A stretch of 64,000 nt of DNA from JAEUPI01 sp963814435 (GCA_963814435.1 CAWFCV010000032.1:124001-188000), one strand, 5' to 3'. Positions 8,754-18,053 are shown, counted from the first letter of the stretch. Notes: generated from the letters alone by a model not told the origin. Program-made: numbers and translations.

Positions 8754-9020
8754 TCAGGCGTCGGTGCTGGTGCGCGAGCGCATCAGCACCGTGAACTTCG
8801 CCCACAGCCGGTCGCGCGATTCGACGTGCGCGGGGTCCACCGGGATGCAGGCCACCGGGCAGACCTGCACGCACTGCGGTTCGTCGAAGTGGCCGACGCA
8901 CTCGGTGCACTTGGCCGGATCGATCTCGTAGATCTCGGCGCCGAGCGAAATGGCCTCGTTCGGGCACTCGGGCTCGCACACGTCGCAGTTGATGCACTCG
9001 TCGGTGATCATCAGCGCCAT
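8754..9020 (-). CDS. 2[4Fe-4S] ferredoxin, YfhL type
   Basis: A small cytoplasmic electron-transfer protein. The first cluster motif is CINCDVCEPECP (CxxCxxCxxxCP). The second is CTECVGHFDEPQCVQVCP, with the eight-residue insertion between its second and third cysteines that marks the YfhL / Allochromatium-type ferredoxins. Its 88 residues are typical. It is the last gene of the rsmD-coaD-ferredoxin run, a constant trio in Burkholderiales. The electron partner is not apparent. Confidence 0.93.
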   Translation of the reverse strand: MALMITDECINCDVCEPECPNEAISLGAEIYEIDPAKCTECVGHFDEPQCVQVCPVACIPVDPAHVESRDRLWAKFTVLMRSRTSTDA

Positions 9021-9062
9021 CGTGAACTCTCCGTCGGCGCTACGCCGAAACGATGTGGCAAC

Positions 9063-9569
9063 TCAGGCCTCGTCCGTGTTCGACACCCGCTCCTGCAGGC
9101 GTCGCAATACCGAAGGGGCCACGAACTTAGACACGTCGCCGCCCAGCATCGCGATCTCGCGCACGAAGGTGCCGCTGACGAACTGGTACTGGTCGGACGG
9201 GGTCATGAAGATGGTTTCAACCTCGGGCATCAGCTGTCGGTTCATACCAGCCATCTGAAACTCGTACTCGAAGTCGCTCACCGCCCGCAGACCACGCACC
9301 ACGACCTTGCCGCCGTTTTCCACCACGAAGTCGCGCAGCAGCCCGCGAAACGCAATCACCTCGATGTTTTCATACGGACGGGCTACCTCGCTGGCGATCT
9401 CGATGCGCTCGGCGATCGTGAACATCGTGCGCTTGTGATGCCCGGCCGCCACCGCCAGCAGCAGCTTGTCGAACAGGCGGGACGCCCGGCGCATCAAGTC
9501 CTCGTGGCCGAGCGTCATCGGATCGAAAGTGCCGGGGTAGATGGCGATCAACGGGCTGCGTGTGGCCAT
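9063..9569 (-). CDS. coaD: Phosphopantetheine adenylyltransferase
   Basis: Penultimate step of CoA synthesis: transfers AMP from ATP to 4-phosphopantetheine. The nucleotidyltransferase T/HxGH motif is in YPGTFDPMTLGHEDL near residues 11-25. VVRGLRAVSDFEYEFQMA and the late SSSxVRE-equivalent QFVSGTFVREI are present. 168 residues, normal for the family. Follows rsmD with a 24-base gap. Confidence 0.97.
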   Translation of the reverse strand: MATRSPLIAIYPGTFDPMTLGHEDLMRRASRLFDKLLLAVAAGHHKRTMFTIAERIEIASEVARPYENIEVIAFRGLLRDFVVENGGKVVVRGLRAVSDFEYEFQMAGMNRQLMPEVETIFMTPSDQYQFVSGTFVREIAMLGGDVSKFVAPSVLRRLQERVSNTDEA

Positions 9570-9593
9570 GGCGCGCTCCTGGTCGGCGGCAGT

Positions 9594-10187
9594 TTAGCTG
9601 TTGCGGCGCAGCACGTGATAGTGCACCGCGCCCGCGCGGTCCTTTCGCCAAACCTCCATCGCCGCAGGCAGGTCGGTCAGGGTGACCGGTGCCTCCAGAT
9701 ACAAGTAGCCGCCGGCGCGCAGCAATTCGGCCGCCGCTCGCAGGGCCGCCGGGCGCCACGGCGCATCAAACGGTGGATCGAGTAGGATGAGGTCGAACGC
9801 CGCGGCGGGGCTGGTGCGCATCCACGCCAGCGCGTCGGCGCGCTCGACCCGGACCGCGTTCGCTTTCAAGCGCATCGCGGTGGCGCGCAGGCTGGCCACG
9901 AGCTGCGGATCGCGCTCGAGCATCAACACGTCGGCCGCGCCGCGCGAGGCGGCCTCGAACCCAAGTGCTCCACTGCCGGCAAAGGCGTCGAGGCAGCGCC
10001 AACCGGTCAGGTCCTGGCCCAGCCAGTTGAACAGCGTCTCGCGCACCCGCTGCGGCGTGGGCCGCAGGCCCGGTTTGTCGAACACCGGCAGCTTGCTGCG
10101 CTTCCACAGGCCACCCACGATGCGCACCTCGTTCGGCAGGCCCCGTTTCGCGGCGGCGCCGCGGCGCGCGGCCTTCGGCGCGGTCAC
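9594..10187 (-). CDS. rsmD: 16S rRNA (guanine966-N2)-methyltransferase
   Basis: Class I SAM-dependent methyltransferase modifying G966 of 16S rRNA. The sequence shows RIVGGLWKRSKL and RPTPQRVRETLFNWL near the N-terminus, the SAM loop LDAFAGSGALGFEAASRGA around residues 66-84, and the catalytic LLDPPF motif. The start is a GTG at 10187 that overlaps the hisF stop as GTGA, so its translation is probably coupled to hisF. Usually rsmD follows an M16 peptidase gene in this order; here it is fused to the end of the his operon. Confidence 0.95.
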   Translation of the reverse strand: MTAPKAARRGAAAKRGLPNEVRIVGGLWKRSKLPVFDKPGLRPTPQRVRETLFNWLGQDLTGWRCLDAFAGSGALGFEAASRGAADVLMLERDPQLVASLRATAMRLKANAVRVERADALAWMRTSPAAAFDLILLDPPFDAPWRPAALRAAAELLRAGGYLYLEAPVTLTDLPAAMEVWRKDRAGAVHYHVLRRNS

Positions 10188-10963
10188 TGGCGAACGGCCA
10201 GGCCGTGCCGCGCCAGCAGGGCCTTGGCCTGACCGACGGTGAACTCACCGTAGTGAAAGATGCTCGCGGCCAGCACGGCGTCGGCGCCGCCGATGCGGAT
10301 GCCGTCGACCAGGTGCTCCAGCGCCCCGACGCCGCCCGATGCGATCACCGGCACTGGAACGGCCTCGACCACGGCGCGGGTGAGTTCGAGATCGAAGCCG
10401 ACTTTCGTGCCGTCGCGGTCCATGCTGGTCAGCAAGATCTCGCCGGCACCCAACTCGGCCATGCGCCGCGCCCAGGCGACCGCATCCAGCCCGGCGTTGC
10501 GCCGCCCGCCATGGGTGTAGACGTCCCAGCCAACGCCGCGCGCGACGAGGTCGTCGCCCTGCCTGCGTTTGGCGTCGATGGCGACCACGATGCACTGCGC
10601 ACCGTACCGATCCGACGCGGCGCGGATTACCTGCGGGTCGGCCACCGCGGCGGAGTTGAAGCTGACCTTGTCGGCGCCGGCATTCAGCAGCCGCCGCACG
10701 TCGGCCACCGTGCGCACCCCGCCACCCACCGTCAGCGGGATGAAGACCTGCGAGGCGACCGCCTCGATGATGTGCAGGATCAGGTCGCGGCCGTCGCTGG
10801 TGGCGGTGATGTCGAGGAAGGTCAGTTCGTCGGCGCCCTGCTCGTTGTAACGGGCGGCGATCTCCACCGGGTCTCCGGCATCGCGCAGTTCGACGAAGTT
10901 GACGCCCTTGACGACGCGGCCGCCGGTGACGTCGAGACAGGGAATGATGCGTTTAGCGAGCAT
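10184..10963 (-). CDS. hisF: Imidazole glycerol phosphate synthase, cyclase subunit
   Basis: With HisH makes IGP and AICAR from PRFAR. A (beta/alpha)8 barrel with MLAKRIIPCLDVTGGRVVKG at the N-terminus holding the first catalytic Asp (residue 11). The second is in CIVVAIDAKRR near residue 130. Phosphate-binding glycine loops (TVGGGVRT and ASGGVGALEHL) are present. Complete at 259 residues. Separated from hisA by a multi-hairpin repeat. Its TGA overlaps the rsmD GTG; hisI and hisE, which often follow, are absent. Confidence 0.97.
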   Translation of the reverse strand: MLAKRIIPCLDVTGGRVVKGVNFVELRDAGDPVEIAARYNEQGADELTFLDITATSDGRDLILHIIEAVASQVFIPLTVGGGVRTVADVRRLLNAGADKVSFNSAAVADPQVIRAASDRYGAQCIVVAIDAKRRQGDDLVARGVGWDVYTHGGRRNAGLDAVAWARRMAELGAGEILLTSMDRDGTKVGFDLELTRAVVEAVPVPVIASGGVGALEHLVDGIRIGGADAVLAASIFHYGEFTVGQAKALLARHGLAVRQ

Positions 10964-10995
10964 GAGGTGGAGGGTAGCGTTGCGTCAAGCGGCCG

Positions 10996-11074
10996 CCGCG
11001 GATCCGGCTCCGCCGGTCCGCCAGCGGCGCCCCCTCGAGGGGGAGGCGCCGAAGGCGCTCCGGGGGTGGGTCAA
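10996..11074 (-). repeat. Dispersed multi-hairpin GC repeat, copy 1 (hisA-hisF gap)
   Basis: About 78 bases beginning GCCGCGGATCCGGCT and ending in a G-run directly against the hisA stop. It contains three nested inverted repeats: GCGGA-CCGGC with GCCGG-TCCGC, CCCCCTCGAGGGGG, and GGCGCC GAA GGCGC. The same sequence with small changes occurs at 16324-16400 and 33037-33110, always between two minus-strand genes of one operon and abutting the upstream stop codon. Confidence 0.85.
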
Positions 11075-11818
11075 TCAGCCGCCGTTCAATTCGTCGGCCC
11101 GCGCCTGGGCCGCGACGAAGTCCAGCGCACCGTTGTAGATCGCCCGACCGCAGATCACGCCCTCGATGCCCTCGCCTTCAACCGCGCAGAGCTTCTCGAT
11201 GTCGGGCAGGCCGCTCAGGCCGCCGGAGGCAAAGACCGGGATCGTCAGCGACTGGGCGAGCTTGACCGTCGCGTCGACATTGATGCCGGTGAGCATGCCG
11301 TCGCGGCCGATGTCGGTGTAGATCACGCCTTCGACACCGTAGTCCTCGAACTTCTTCGCCAGATCGACCACCTCGTGACCGGTGAGCTTGCTCCAGCCGT
11401 CGGTGGCCACCTTGCCGTCCTTGGCGTCCAGCCCCACGATGATGTGGCCGCCGAAGGCGCTGCAGGCGTCCTTCAGGAAACCGGGGCTCTTGACCGCGGC
11501 GGTACCGATGATGATGTAGCTCAAGCCGTCGTCGAGGTAGCGCTCGATCGTGTCGAGGTCGCGAATGCCGCCGCCGAGCTGCACCGGGATCGCGTCGCCG
11601 ACCTCGCGCACGATGGCTTTGACCGCGCTTTCGTTGACCGGCCGGCCGGCGAAGGCGCCATTGAGGTCCACCAGATGCAGCCGCCGGGCACCGGCAGCAA
11701 GCCAGCGCCGCGCCATCGCCGCCGGGTTCTCGCCGAAGGTGGTGGCCGCCGACATGTCACCTTGCTCCAGGCGCACGCACTTGCCGTCTTTGAGGTCTAT
11801 CGCCGGAATCAGCAGCAT
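11075..11818 (-). CDS. hisA: ProFAR isomerase
   Basis: Amadori isomerase converting ProFAR to PRFAR; a (beta/alpha)8 barrel homologous to HisF. MLLIPAIDLKDGKCVRL sets the start at 11818 and holds the first catalytic Asp. HIIVGLDAKDGKVA carries the second region, and VFASGGLSGLPDIEKL the phosphate loop. 247 residues, complete. hisH lies 89 bases upstream with no gene between. Confidence 0.97.
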   Translation of the reverse strand: MLLIPAIDLKDGKCVRLEQGDMSAATTFGENPAAMARRWLAAGARRLHLVDLNGAFAGRPVNESAVKAIVREVGDAIPVQLGGGIRDLDTIERYLDDGLSYIIIGTAAVKSPGFLKDACSAFGGHIIVGLDAKDGKVATDGWSKLTGHEVVDLAKKFEDYGVEGVIYTDIGRDGMLTGINVDATVKLAQSLTIPVFASGGLSGLPDIEKLCAVEGEGIEGVICGRAIYNGALDFVAAQARADELNGG

Positions 11819-11907
11819 GGCAGCTCGATCGAGCAGATGCGAAAGGTTCGAGGGGACTCGTGTGGTGGGAGTGCTGGAAGCCAGCCGATGAAGCCGTGCT
11901 GCGGCCG

Positions 11908-12567
11908 TCAAGGCATCCAGGACAGGAAGTTCCGATAGAGGGTCAGACCGTGTTGCGCGCTCTTCTCAGGGTGGAACTGGGTGGCAAAAATGTTATCCCG
12001 TGCGATAGCGCAGGTAAAGCGGCCGCCGTAATCGGTTTCGGCCGCAGTGTGGCATTCGTCCGACGGTTGCGCAAAGTAGCTGTGCACAAAATAAAAGAAC
12101 GCGCCGTCCGGCACCCCGGCCCACAACGCGTGCGGCGCACCGCGCCGGGGCGTCTGCCAGACCTCGTTCCAGCCCATCTGGGGCACCTTGAAGTGGCTGC
12201 CATCGGCCTGCAGCCGCCCCTGCAGCTGGAAGCGCCTGCACGCGCCCAGCCACCAGGCCGAGCCCGGCGTGTCCTGCTCCTCGCTGTGGTCGAGCAGCAT
12301 CTGCATGCCGATGCACACGCCGAACAGCGGTTTGCGCCGCGCCGCGTCGAGCACCGCCTGGGTCAGGCCCGAACGCGACAACTCGGCCATGCAATCGCGG
12401 ATGGCGCCCTGCCCCGGCAGCACCACGCGGTCGGCCGCGGCCACTTCGTCGGGCGACGAGGTGACGATCACCTGGCTGTCGGTGCCGGCGGCCACGTGCA
12501 TCAGCGCCTGCGACACCGAGCGCAGGTTGCCCATGCCGTAGTCGACCACCGCCACCGTCTGCGCCAT
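11908..12567 (-). CDS. hisH: Imidazole glycerol phosphate synthase, glutaminase subunit
   Basis: Class I glutamine amidotransferase supplying ammonia to HisF. MAQTVAVVDYGMGNLRSV is the N-terminus. The nucleophile is in LFGVCIGMQMLL near residue 85, and the catalytic His-Glu pair is in ATQFHPEKSAQHGL near the C-terminus. Intact at 219 residues. Because of frame breaks in hisB, an apparently continuous open frame runs from hisB into hisH; the internal ATG at 12567 is the real start, about 15 bases after the hisB stop. Confidence 0.95.
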   Translation of the reverse strand: MAQTVAVVDYGMGNLRSVSQALMHVAAGTDSQVIVTSSPDEVAAADRVVLPGQGAIRDCMAELSRSGLTQAVLDAARRKPLFGVCIGMQMLLDHSEEQDTPGSAWWLGACRRFQLQGRLQADGSHFKVPQMGWNEVWQTPRRGAPHALWAGVPDGAFFYFVHSYFAQPSDECHTAAETDYGGRFTCAIARDNIFATQFHPEKSAQHGLTLYRNFLSWMP

Positions 12568-12581
12568 GGTGTCTGGCCCTG

Positions 12582-13154
12582 TTACAGCGTGCCCTTGGTC
12601 GACGGCACGACGCCTGCGCTGCGCGGATCGGCCGCCAGCGCCATGCGCAGCGCCCGGCGCGAAGGCCTTGAACACGGTCTCGCACTGGTGGTGCGCGTTG
12701 TCGCCGTGCAGGTTGTCGATGTGCAGCGTGACCAGCGCGTGGTTGGCGAAGCCCTGGAAGAACTCGTAGGTCAGTTGGGTATCGAAGCCACCCACCATGC
12801 CGGCCTTGAACGGCACCCGCATGTGCAGCCCGGGCCGGCCGGACAAGTCGATCACCACCCGCGACAGCGCCTCGTCCAGCGGCACATAGGCGTGGCCGTA
12901 ACGCTGGATGCCGGCCTTGTCGCCCACCGCCTTGGCCACCGCCATGCCGAGTGTGATGCCGACGTCCTCGACCAGGTGGTGGCCGTCGATGTGCAGGTCG
13001 CCCTTCGCGTCGACCTGCAGGTCGATCAGCCCGTGGCGCGCCACCTGGTCGAGCATGTGGTCGAAGAAGCCGATGCCGGTGACAAGCTGCGCGGCGCCGG
13101 TGCCGTCGAGGTCACGCGCACGTGGATCTGCGTTTCCTTGGTGTTGCGTTGCAT
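12582..13154 (-). CDS. hisB: Imidazoleglycerol-phosphate dehydratase, two frame breaks
   Basis: Dehydrates IGP to imidazole-acetol phosphate; Mn-dependent. Recognisable parts in order: MQRNTKETQIHVRV (from the ATG at 13154), LDGTG then GIGFFDHMLDQVARHG, DLHIDGHHLVEDVGITLG with the metal-binding HHxxED, and C-terminal PSTKGTL. One base appears missing near 13110 (before LDGTG) and one extra near 12653-12658 (after VFKAFA). The two cancel, so start and stop share a frame, giving about 190 residues. The other candidate start, the ATG at 13179 overlapping the hisC stop, would need a further indel. Likely sequence errors. Confidence 0.85.
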
Positions 13155-13175
13155 CGTCGCGCGGTGCGGTTCGAT

Positions 13176-14265
13176 TCATGCCAGGCTCGCTTTCAGCGCG
13201 TCGATCATCAGCGTGTTCTCGTCGGGCGTGCCCACGGTCAGGCGCAGGCAGTTGGCCAGCAGCGGGTGCAGCGCCGACACGTTCTTCACCAGCACGCCGC
13301 GCGACTTCATGCCCTCGAACGCGCGCTTCGCATCCGCCACCCGCACCAGGATCATGTTGGCCTCGCTCGGAAAGGCCGTCACGCCGGGGATGGCGCGCAG
13401 CGCCGCCTGCAGGCGCGCGCGCTGCTCGCGCAGCAGCGCGGCCTGACGCGCGTATTCATCGGCGTGTTCGAGCGCGAACAGCGTGGCCTCGGCATTGAGC
13501 ACACTCACGTTGTAGGGCGGGCGCACCTTCTCGATCTCGTCGATCAGCGCCGCGGCGCCGGCCAGGTAGCCCAGCCGCACGCCGGCCAGGCCGAACTTGC
13601 TCAGCGTGCGCAGCACCAGCACGTGTTCGTGCGCCGCCATGCGCTGCATCCAGGTGCGCGACGAGAACGGCTGGTAGGCCTCGTCGAACACCACCAGGCC
13701 GTGCTGTGCGCCGACCGCGGCGACGATGTCGTCGATCACCGCGTCGTCCCACAGGTTGGCGGTGGGGTTGTTCGGGTAGGCGATGTAGGTCAGCGCCGGC
13801 CGCTCGCGCTCGATCGCCGCCAGCATCGCCGCGCGGTCGAGCTCGAAGTCGGCCGTCAGCGGCACGCCGACGAAACGCAGGCCGCGCAGCTTGGCCGACA
13901 TCTCGTACATCACGAAACCCGGCACCGGCGCCAGGATCGCGGCACCCGGCACGTTGCAGGCCACCGACAGCATGTCGATCAGCTCGTCCGAGCCGTTGCC
14001 GAGCATCAGCTTGCAGCCCGCGGGCAGCTGCACGTGGCGCGACAGCGCGGCCACGACGTCGGCCACGCATTGCGCCGGGTAGCGGTTGATCGCCACGCGC
14101 GACAGGCGCTCGCCCAACTCGCGCTGCAATGCCGGCGGCAAGCGGAACGGGTTTTCCATCGCGTCGAGCTTGACCAGCCCGGCGCTCGGCTGGATGGCGT
14201 AGCCGTGCATCGACTGCACGTCCTGGCGGATCACCTGGCGCAGTCGATCGGCGAGCGCGGCTCAC
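13176..14265 (-). CDS. hisC: Histidinol-phosphate aminotransferase
   Basis: PLP-dependent class I/II aminotransferase. LDAMENPFRLP, the GNGSDELIDML loop, AYPNNPTANLW, VVFDEAYQPF and the PLP lysine in LRTLSKFGLAGVRLGYL are all present. The body from 14234 is an unbroken 352 residues. However, an AAGGAG ribosome site lies just before a GTG at 14265 that overlaps the hisD stop. Translation from there reads as a normal N-terminus (SALADRLRQV) if one C near 14257 is removed. I therefore extend the gene to 14265 with one suspected indel; 14234 is the conservative start. Confidence 0.9.
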
Positions 14266-15599
14266 GAGACGCTCCTTGGGGGCAGGCGCAGTTCGGCCGC
14301 GCGCGCGTGCGCCTGCAGGCCCTCGCCATAGGCCAGCTCGGCGGCGATCGGGCCCAGATGCTGCGCGCCCGCGGCGCTCGACCTCGATCAGGCTGCTGCG
14401 CTTCTGGAAGTCGTACACGCCCAGCGGCGAGCTGAAGCGCGCGGTGCCGGCGGTGGGCAGCACATGGTTCGGGCCGGCGCAGTAGTCGCCCAGGCTTTCG
14501 CTGGTGTAGGCGCCCAGGAAGATCGCGCCGGCATGCACGAGCAGCGGCTCCCAGCGCTGCGGCTCGCGCGCGCTGATCTCCAGGTGTTCGGGTGCGATGC
14601 GGTTGCTGATCGCGCAGGCCTCGTCCATCGACGCGCGTGCGGATCAGCGCACCGCGGCCTTCCAGCGAGGCGCGGATCACCGCCTGGCGCGGCAGCGTCG
14701 GCAGCAGGCGATCGATCGCGGCTTGCACCGCATCGAGGTAGGCGGCGTCGGGCGACAGCAGGATGCTCTGCGCGAGCTCGTCGTGTTCGGCCTGGCTGAA
14801 CAGGTCCATCGCCACCCAGTCGGCCGGCGTGCTGCCGTCGGCCAGCACCAGGATCTCGCTGGGGCCGGCGATCATGTCGATGCCGACTTGACCGAACACG
14901 CGGCGCTTGGCGCTGGCCACATAGGCGTTGCCCGGGCCGGTGATCTTGTCGACGCGCGGGATCGTCGCCGTGCCGTAGGCCAGCGCGGCGATGGCCTGCG
15001 CGCCGCCGATGGTGAACACGCGGTCGCACGCCGCGCCACGCTGCGCGGCCGCCAGCACCAGCTGCGATTGCGCTCGCCGTTCGGCGTCGGCACCACCATC
15101 ACGATCTCGCCGACACCGGCCACCTGCGCCGGAATCGCGTTCATCAGCACCGACGACGGATAAGCCGCCTTGCCACCCGGCACATAGATGCCCACGCGGT
15201 CCAGCGGCGTCACCTTCTGGCCCAGCAGCGTGCCGTCGTCGTCGCGGTACTCCAGCTCAGCCCGCAGGCCTGCAGCTGGCGCTCGTGGTAGCGCCGCACG
15301 CGGTCGGCGGCGGCCTGCAGTGCGCGACGCTGCGCATCGGCAGCGAGTGCAGGGCAGCGCACGAGGTCGCGCGACGGGCGATTTCCAGCTCGGCGACCGT
15401 GCCGCATCGCAGCTGGTCGAAACGTGCAGTGGCCTCGAGCACGCGCCGCGTCGCCGCGGCTGCGCACGTCGTCGAGGATCGAGGCCACGCGCTCTTCGAT
15501 CGCACGATCCGTCGCCGCCTGCACGTGCAGCAGCCGCTGCAGCCGCGCGTCGAAGTCGGCCTGCCGGGTGTCGAGCCGCGCGATGCGCACGCTGGTCAT
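14262..15599 (-). CDS. hisD: Histidinol dehydrogenase, six single-base frame breaks
   Basis: Oxidises histidinol to histidine in two NAD-dependent steps; a zinc enzyme. Conserved blocks appear in correct order but in changing frames: RLDTRQADFDARL, RVASILDDVRSRGDAA, VGIYVPGGKAAYPSSVLMN, ITGPGNAYVASAKR, GPSEILVLADG, AEHDELAQ, RIAPEHLEI, GPNHVLPTAGTARFSSPLG and the C-terminal RLPPRSVS. Breaks fall near 15445 (+1), 15375 (-1), 15255 (-1), 15070 (-1), 14635 (+1) and 14368 (+1), net zero. Every domain survives, so this is a full gene of about 445 residues in a locally error-rich stretch, not a normal pseudogene. Start overlaps the hisG stop. Confidence 0.88.
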
Positions 15600-16266
15600 G
15601 TGCTCGGGCTCCGCGCCGCGGCCAGCGCGTCGATCAGCGGCCGCAACGCCTCGCGCTTGAGCTTCAGCGCGGCCGGGTTGACGATCAGCCGCGCGCTGAT
15701 GTCCATGATGTGCTCCACCTCGACCAGCTGGTTGGCCTTCAGCGTGCTGCCGGTGGACACCAGGTCGACGATCGCATCGGCCAAGCCGGTGAGCGGGGCC
15801 AGCTCCATCGAGCCGTACAGCTTGATCAGGTCGACGTGCACGCCCTTGTCGGCGAAATGCTGGCGCGCGATCTGCACGTACTTGGTCGCCACCTTCAGGC
15901 GCGAGCCCTGGCGCACCGCGGCGGGGTAGTCGAAGTCGTCGCGCGCCGCCACGCTCATGCGGCAGCGGGCGATGCCCAGGTCCACCGGCTGGAACAGCCC
16001 GGTGGCGCCGCCGGCCCGATGCCAGTCGGCGCCGTACTCGAGCAGCACGTCCAGACCGACCACGCCGAAATCGGCGCCGCCGTACTGCACATAGGTCGGC
16101 ACGTCGGTCGCCCGCACCAGCACCACGCGCAGGTCGGCCCGGTTCGTCGGCAGGATCAGCTTGCGCGAAGTTTCCGGGTCTTCGAGCACGGTCGATGCCG
16201 GCACGCCGCGAGCAGCGGCACGGTGTCGTCGAAGATGCGCCCTTTCGACAGCGCCAGCGTCAACAT
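15596..16266 (-). CDS. hisG: ATP phosphoribosyltransferase, short form, one frame break
   Basis: First step of histidine synthesis: joins PRPP and ATP. MLTLALSKGRIFDDTVPLLA from the ATG at 16266, then a break near 16195-16210, then EDPETSRKLILPTNR, VLVRATDVPTYVQYGGADFG, a long intact body and the C-terminal helix. Corrected length is about 223 residues, the short form that in known systems needs the HisZ regulatory subunit; hisZ is not in the window. Lies 57 bases after copy 2 of the multi-hairpin repeat, downstream of murA. Confidence 0.88.
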
Positions 16267-16323
16267 GGCCGCCCCCAGTCCGCGCCGCGCTGGTCATCCG
16301 GACGGAGGCATTTCCAAGTGAAC

Positions 16324-16400
16324 GCCGCGGATCCGGCTGCGCCGGTCCGCTGGCGTTGCCCCCCAGGGGGGAGGCGGCCGAAGGCCGCATCGGGGGGGGC
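16324..16400 (-). repeat. Dispersed multi-hairpin GC repeat, copy 2 (murA-hisG gap)
   Basis: Starts GCCGCGGATCCGGCTGCGCC; the far end touches the murA stop codon at 16401. Shares GCGGATCCGGC/GCCGGTCCGC, a CCCCCC...GGGGGG stem and GCGGCC GAA GGCCGC with the copies at 10996 and 33037. Same orientation relative to the genes as the other two. Confidence 0.85.
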
Positions 16401-17666
16401 TCATCTCACCCTCTCGATGTCGGCGCCCAGCGCACGCAACTTCTCTTCCATGCGCTCGTAGCCGCGATCGAGGTGGTAGATCCGGTCGACCACGGTTTCG
16501 CCTTGCGCCACCAGACCGGCGATCACCAGGCTGGCCGACGCGCGCAGGTCGGTGGCCATCACCGTGGCGCCCGACAGTCGTTCGACGCCGCGTACCATCG
16601 CGGTACGGCCGTCGATCTCGATATTCGCACCCAGCCGCAGCAGCTCGTTCACGTGCATGAAGCGGTTCTCGAAGATCGTCTCCGAAATCTGCGCCACGCC
16701 CTCGGCGATGGCGTCCACCACCATGAACTGCGCCTGCATGTCGGTGGGGAATGCCGGGTACTCGCTGGTGCGAAAGCTCACCGCGCGCGGCCGCCCAGCA
16801 GCGCGCACGCGGATTCCGCCCTCGACGGATTCGATCGTCGCTCCGGCGGCGCGCAGCCGCTCGATCACCGCCTCCAGGTGCCCGGCGTGGGCACCGCGCA
16901 GCACGACGTCGCCGCCGGCGGCCGCCACGGCGCACAGGAACGTGCCGGTCTCGATGCGATCGGGCACGACGCGGTGCGGCGCGCGCGGCGCCTTCAGCGA
17001 CTCGACGCCATGAATGCGGATGCGGCTGCTGCCGTGGCCCTCGATGCGCGCTCCCATCGCGATCAGCAGCTCGGCCAGATCGCCCACTTCGGGTTCCTGG
17101 GCGGCGTTCTCCAGCACCGTCTCGCCCTCGGCCAGCGTGGCGGCCATCAGCAGGTTCTCGGTGCCGGTCACGGTGATCATGTCGGTCGTGATCGACGTGC
17201 CCCTGAGCCGCGCCGCCTTGGCCAGGATGTAGCCGTGTTCGACGTGGATCTCGGCGCCCATCGCCTTCAGGCCCAGGATGTGCTGATCAACCGGGCGTGA
17301 ACCGATGGCGCAGCCGCCGGGCAGCGAGACGGTCGCTTCGCCGAATCGCGCCAGCAGCGGCCCGAGCACGAGGATCGAGGCGCGCATGGTCTTGACGAGC
17401 TCGTAGGGCGCCTCGGGCGAGGTCACCGTCGACGCGTCGACGACCACCTCGTCGGGCCGCTCGCCCGAGCGCTCGGCGCTCGCCCCCATGCTGCGCAGCA
17501 GTTTCAGCGTGGTGTTCACGTCCTGCAGGCGCGGCACGTTGGCCAGCGTCACCGGCTGTGGGCACAACAAGGCCGCGCACAGACCGGGCAGCGCCGCGTT
17601 CTTGGCGCCCGAGATCGGCACCTCGCCTTGGAGGCGACGTCCGCCGCGGATCAGGAGTTTGTCCAT
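16401..17666 (-). CDS. murA: UDP-N-acetylglucosamine 1-carboxyvinyltransferase
   Basis: First committed step of peptidoglycan synthesis: transfers enolpyruvate from PEP to UDP-GlcNAc. GAKNAALPGL holds the conserved Lys-Asn near residues 22-23. The catalytic cysteine is at about 119 in SLPGGCAIGSRPVDQH, so the enzyme is of the fosfomycin-sensitive Cys type. 421 residues, complete. Preceded by ibaG 98 bases upstream, followed by repeat copy 2 and hisG. Confidence 0.97.
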   Translation of the reverse strand: MDKLLIRGGRRLQGEVPISGAKNAALPGLCAALLCPQPVTLANVPRLQDVNTTLKLLRSMGASAERSGERPDEVVVDASTVTSPEAPYELVKTMRASILVLGPLLARFGEATVSLPGGCAIGSRPVDQHILGLKAMGAEIHVEHGYILAKAARLRGTSITTDMITVTGTENLLMAATLAEGETVLENAAQEPEVGDLAELLIAMGARIEGHGSSRIRIHGVESLKAPRAPHRVVPDRIETGTFLCAVAAAGGDVVLRGAHAGHLEAVIERLRAAGATIESVEGGIRVRAAGRPRAVSFRTSEYPAFPTDMQAQFMVVDAIAEGVAQISETIFENRFMHVNELLRLGANIEIDGRTAMVRGVERLSGATVMATDLRASASLVIAGLVAQGETVVDRIYHLDRGYERMEEKLRALGADIERVR

Positions 17667-17764
17667 GCGTGGGCTCTGCTGCGCCGCGGGTCCGAGGGGG
17701 TCGAATCGTGTCGGCCACCCGGCCGCACCACTTCAGCCACCCGCGGCGACGCGGCAGCGGATGT

Positions 17765-18031
17765 TCAGTGGTGGTGTGGCGGCCGCGGGTTCTGCGCGGC
17801 CCATTCGGCGGGCGTGAGCGTCTTCATCGACAGGGCGTGAATCTGCTCGCGCATTCTATCGCCGAGCGCCGCATACACTTGCTGGTGGCGACGCACCCGC
17901 GGTTGGCCGTCGAACGCGGCGGACACGATGGTCGCGAAGAAGTGCCTGCCATCGCCCTCGACTTCCAGGTGCTCGCAGGCAAGGCCGGCCGCGATGAAGC
18001 GGCGAACGTCTTCGGAAGTGGGCTCGGCCAT
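17765..18031 (-). CDS. ibaG: BolA-family protein, IbaG type
   Basis: A small BolA/YrbA-like protein; members partner monothiol glutaredoxins in Fe-S handling. An 88-residue chain with EHLEVEGDGRHFFATIVSAAFDG and the BolA signature RRHQQVYAALGDRMREQIHALSMKT (given as two parts here). The histidine-rich end PRPPHHH is unusual but short. Located directly before murA, the standard ibaG-murA position. Confidence 0.92.
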   Translation of the reverse strand: MAEPTSEDVRRFIAAGLACEHLEVEGDGRHFFATIVSAAFDGQPRVRRHQQVYAALGDRMREQIHALSMKTLTPAEWAAQNPRPPHHH

Positions 18032-18053
18032 GGCGGGATTATCGCGCGCCGCC

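Noticed and set aside
11908..13179. Apparent HisB-HisH fusion protein
   Set aside because: Arises only because of frame breaks in hisB; hisH has its own ATG at 12567 and hisB its own stop at 12582.
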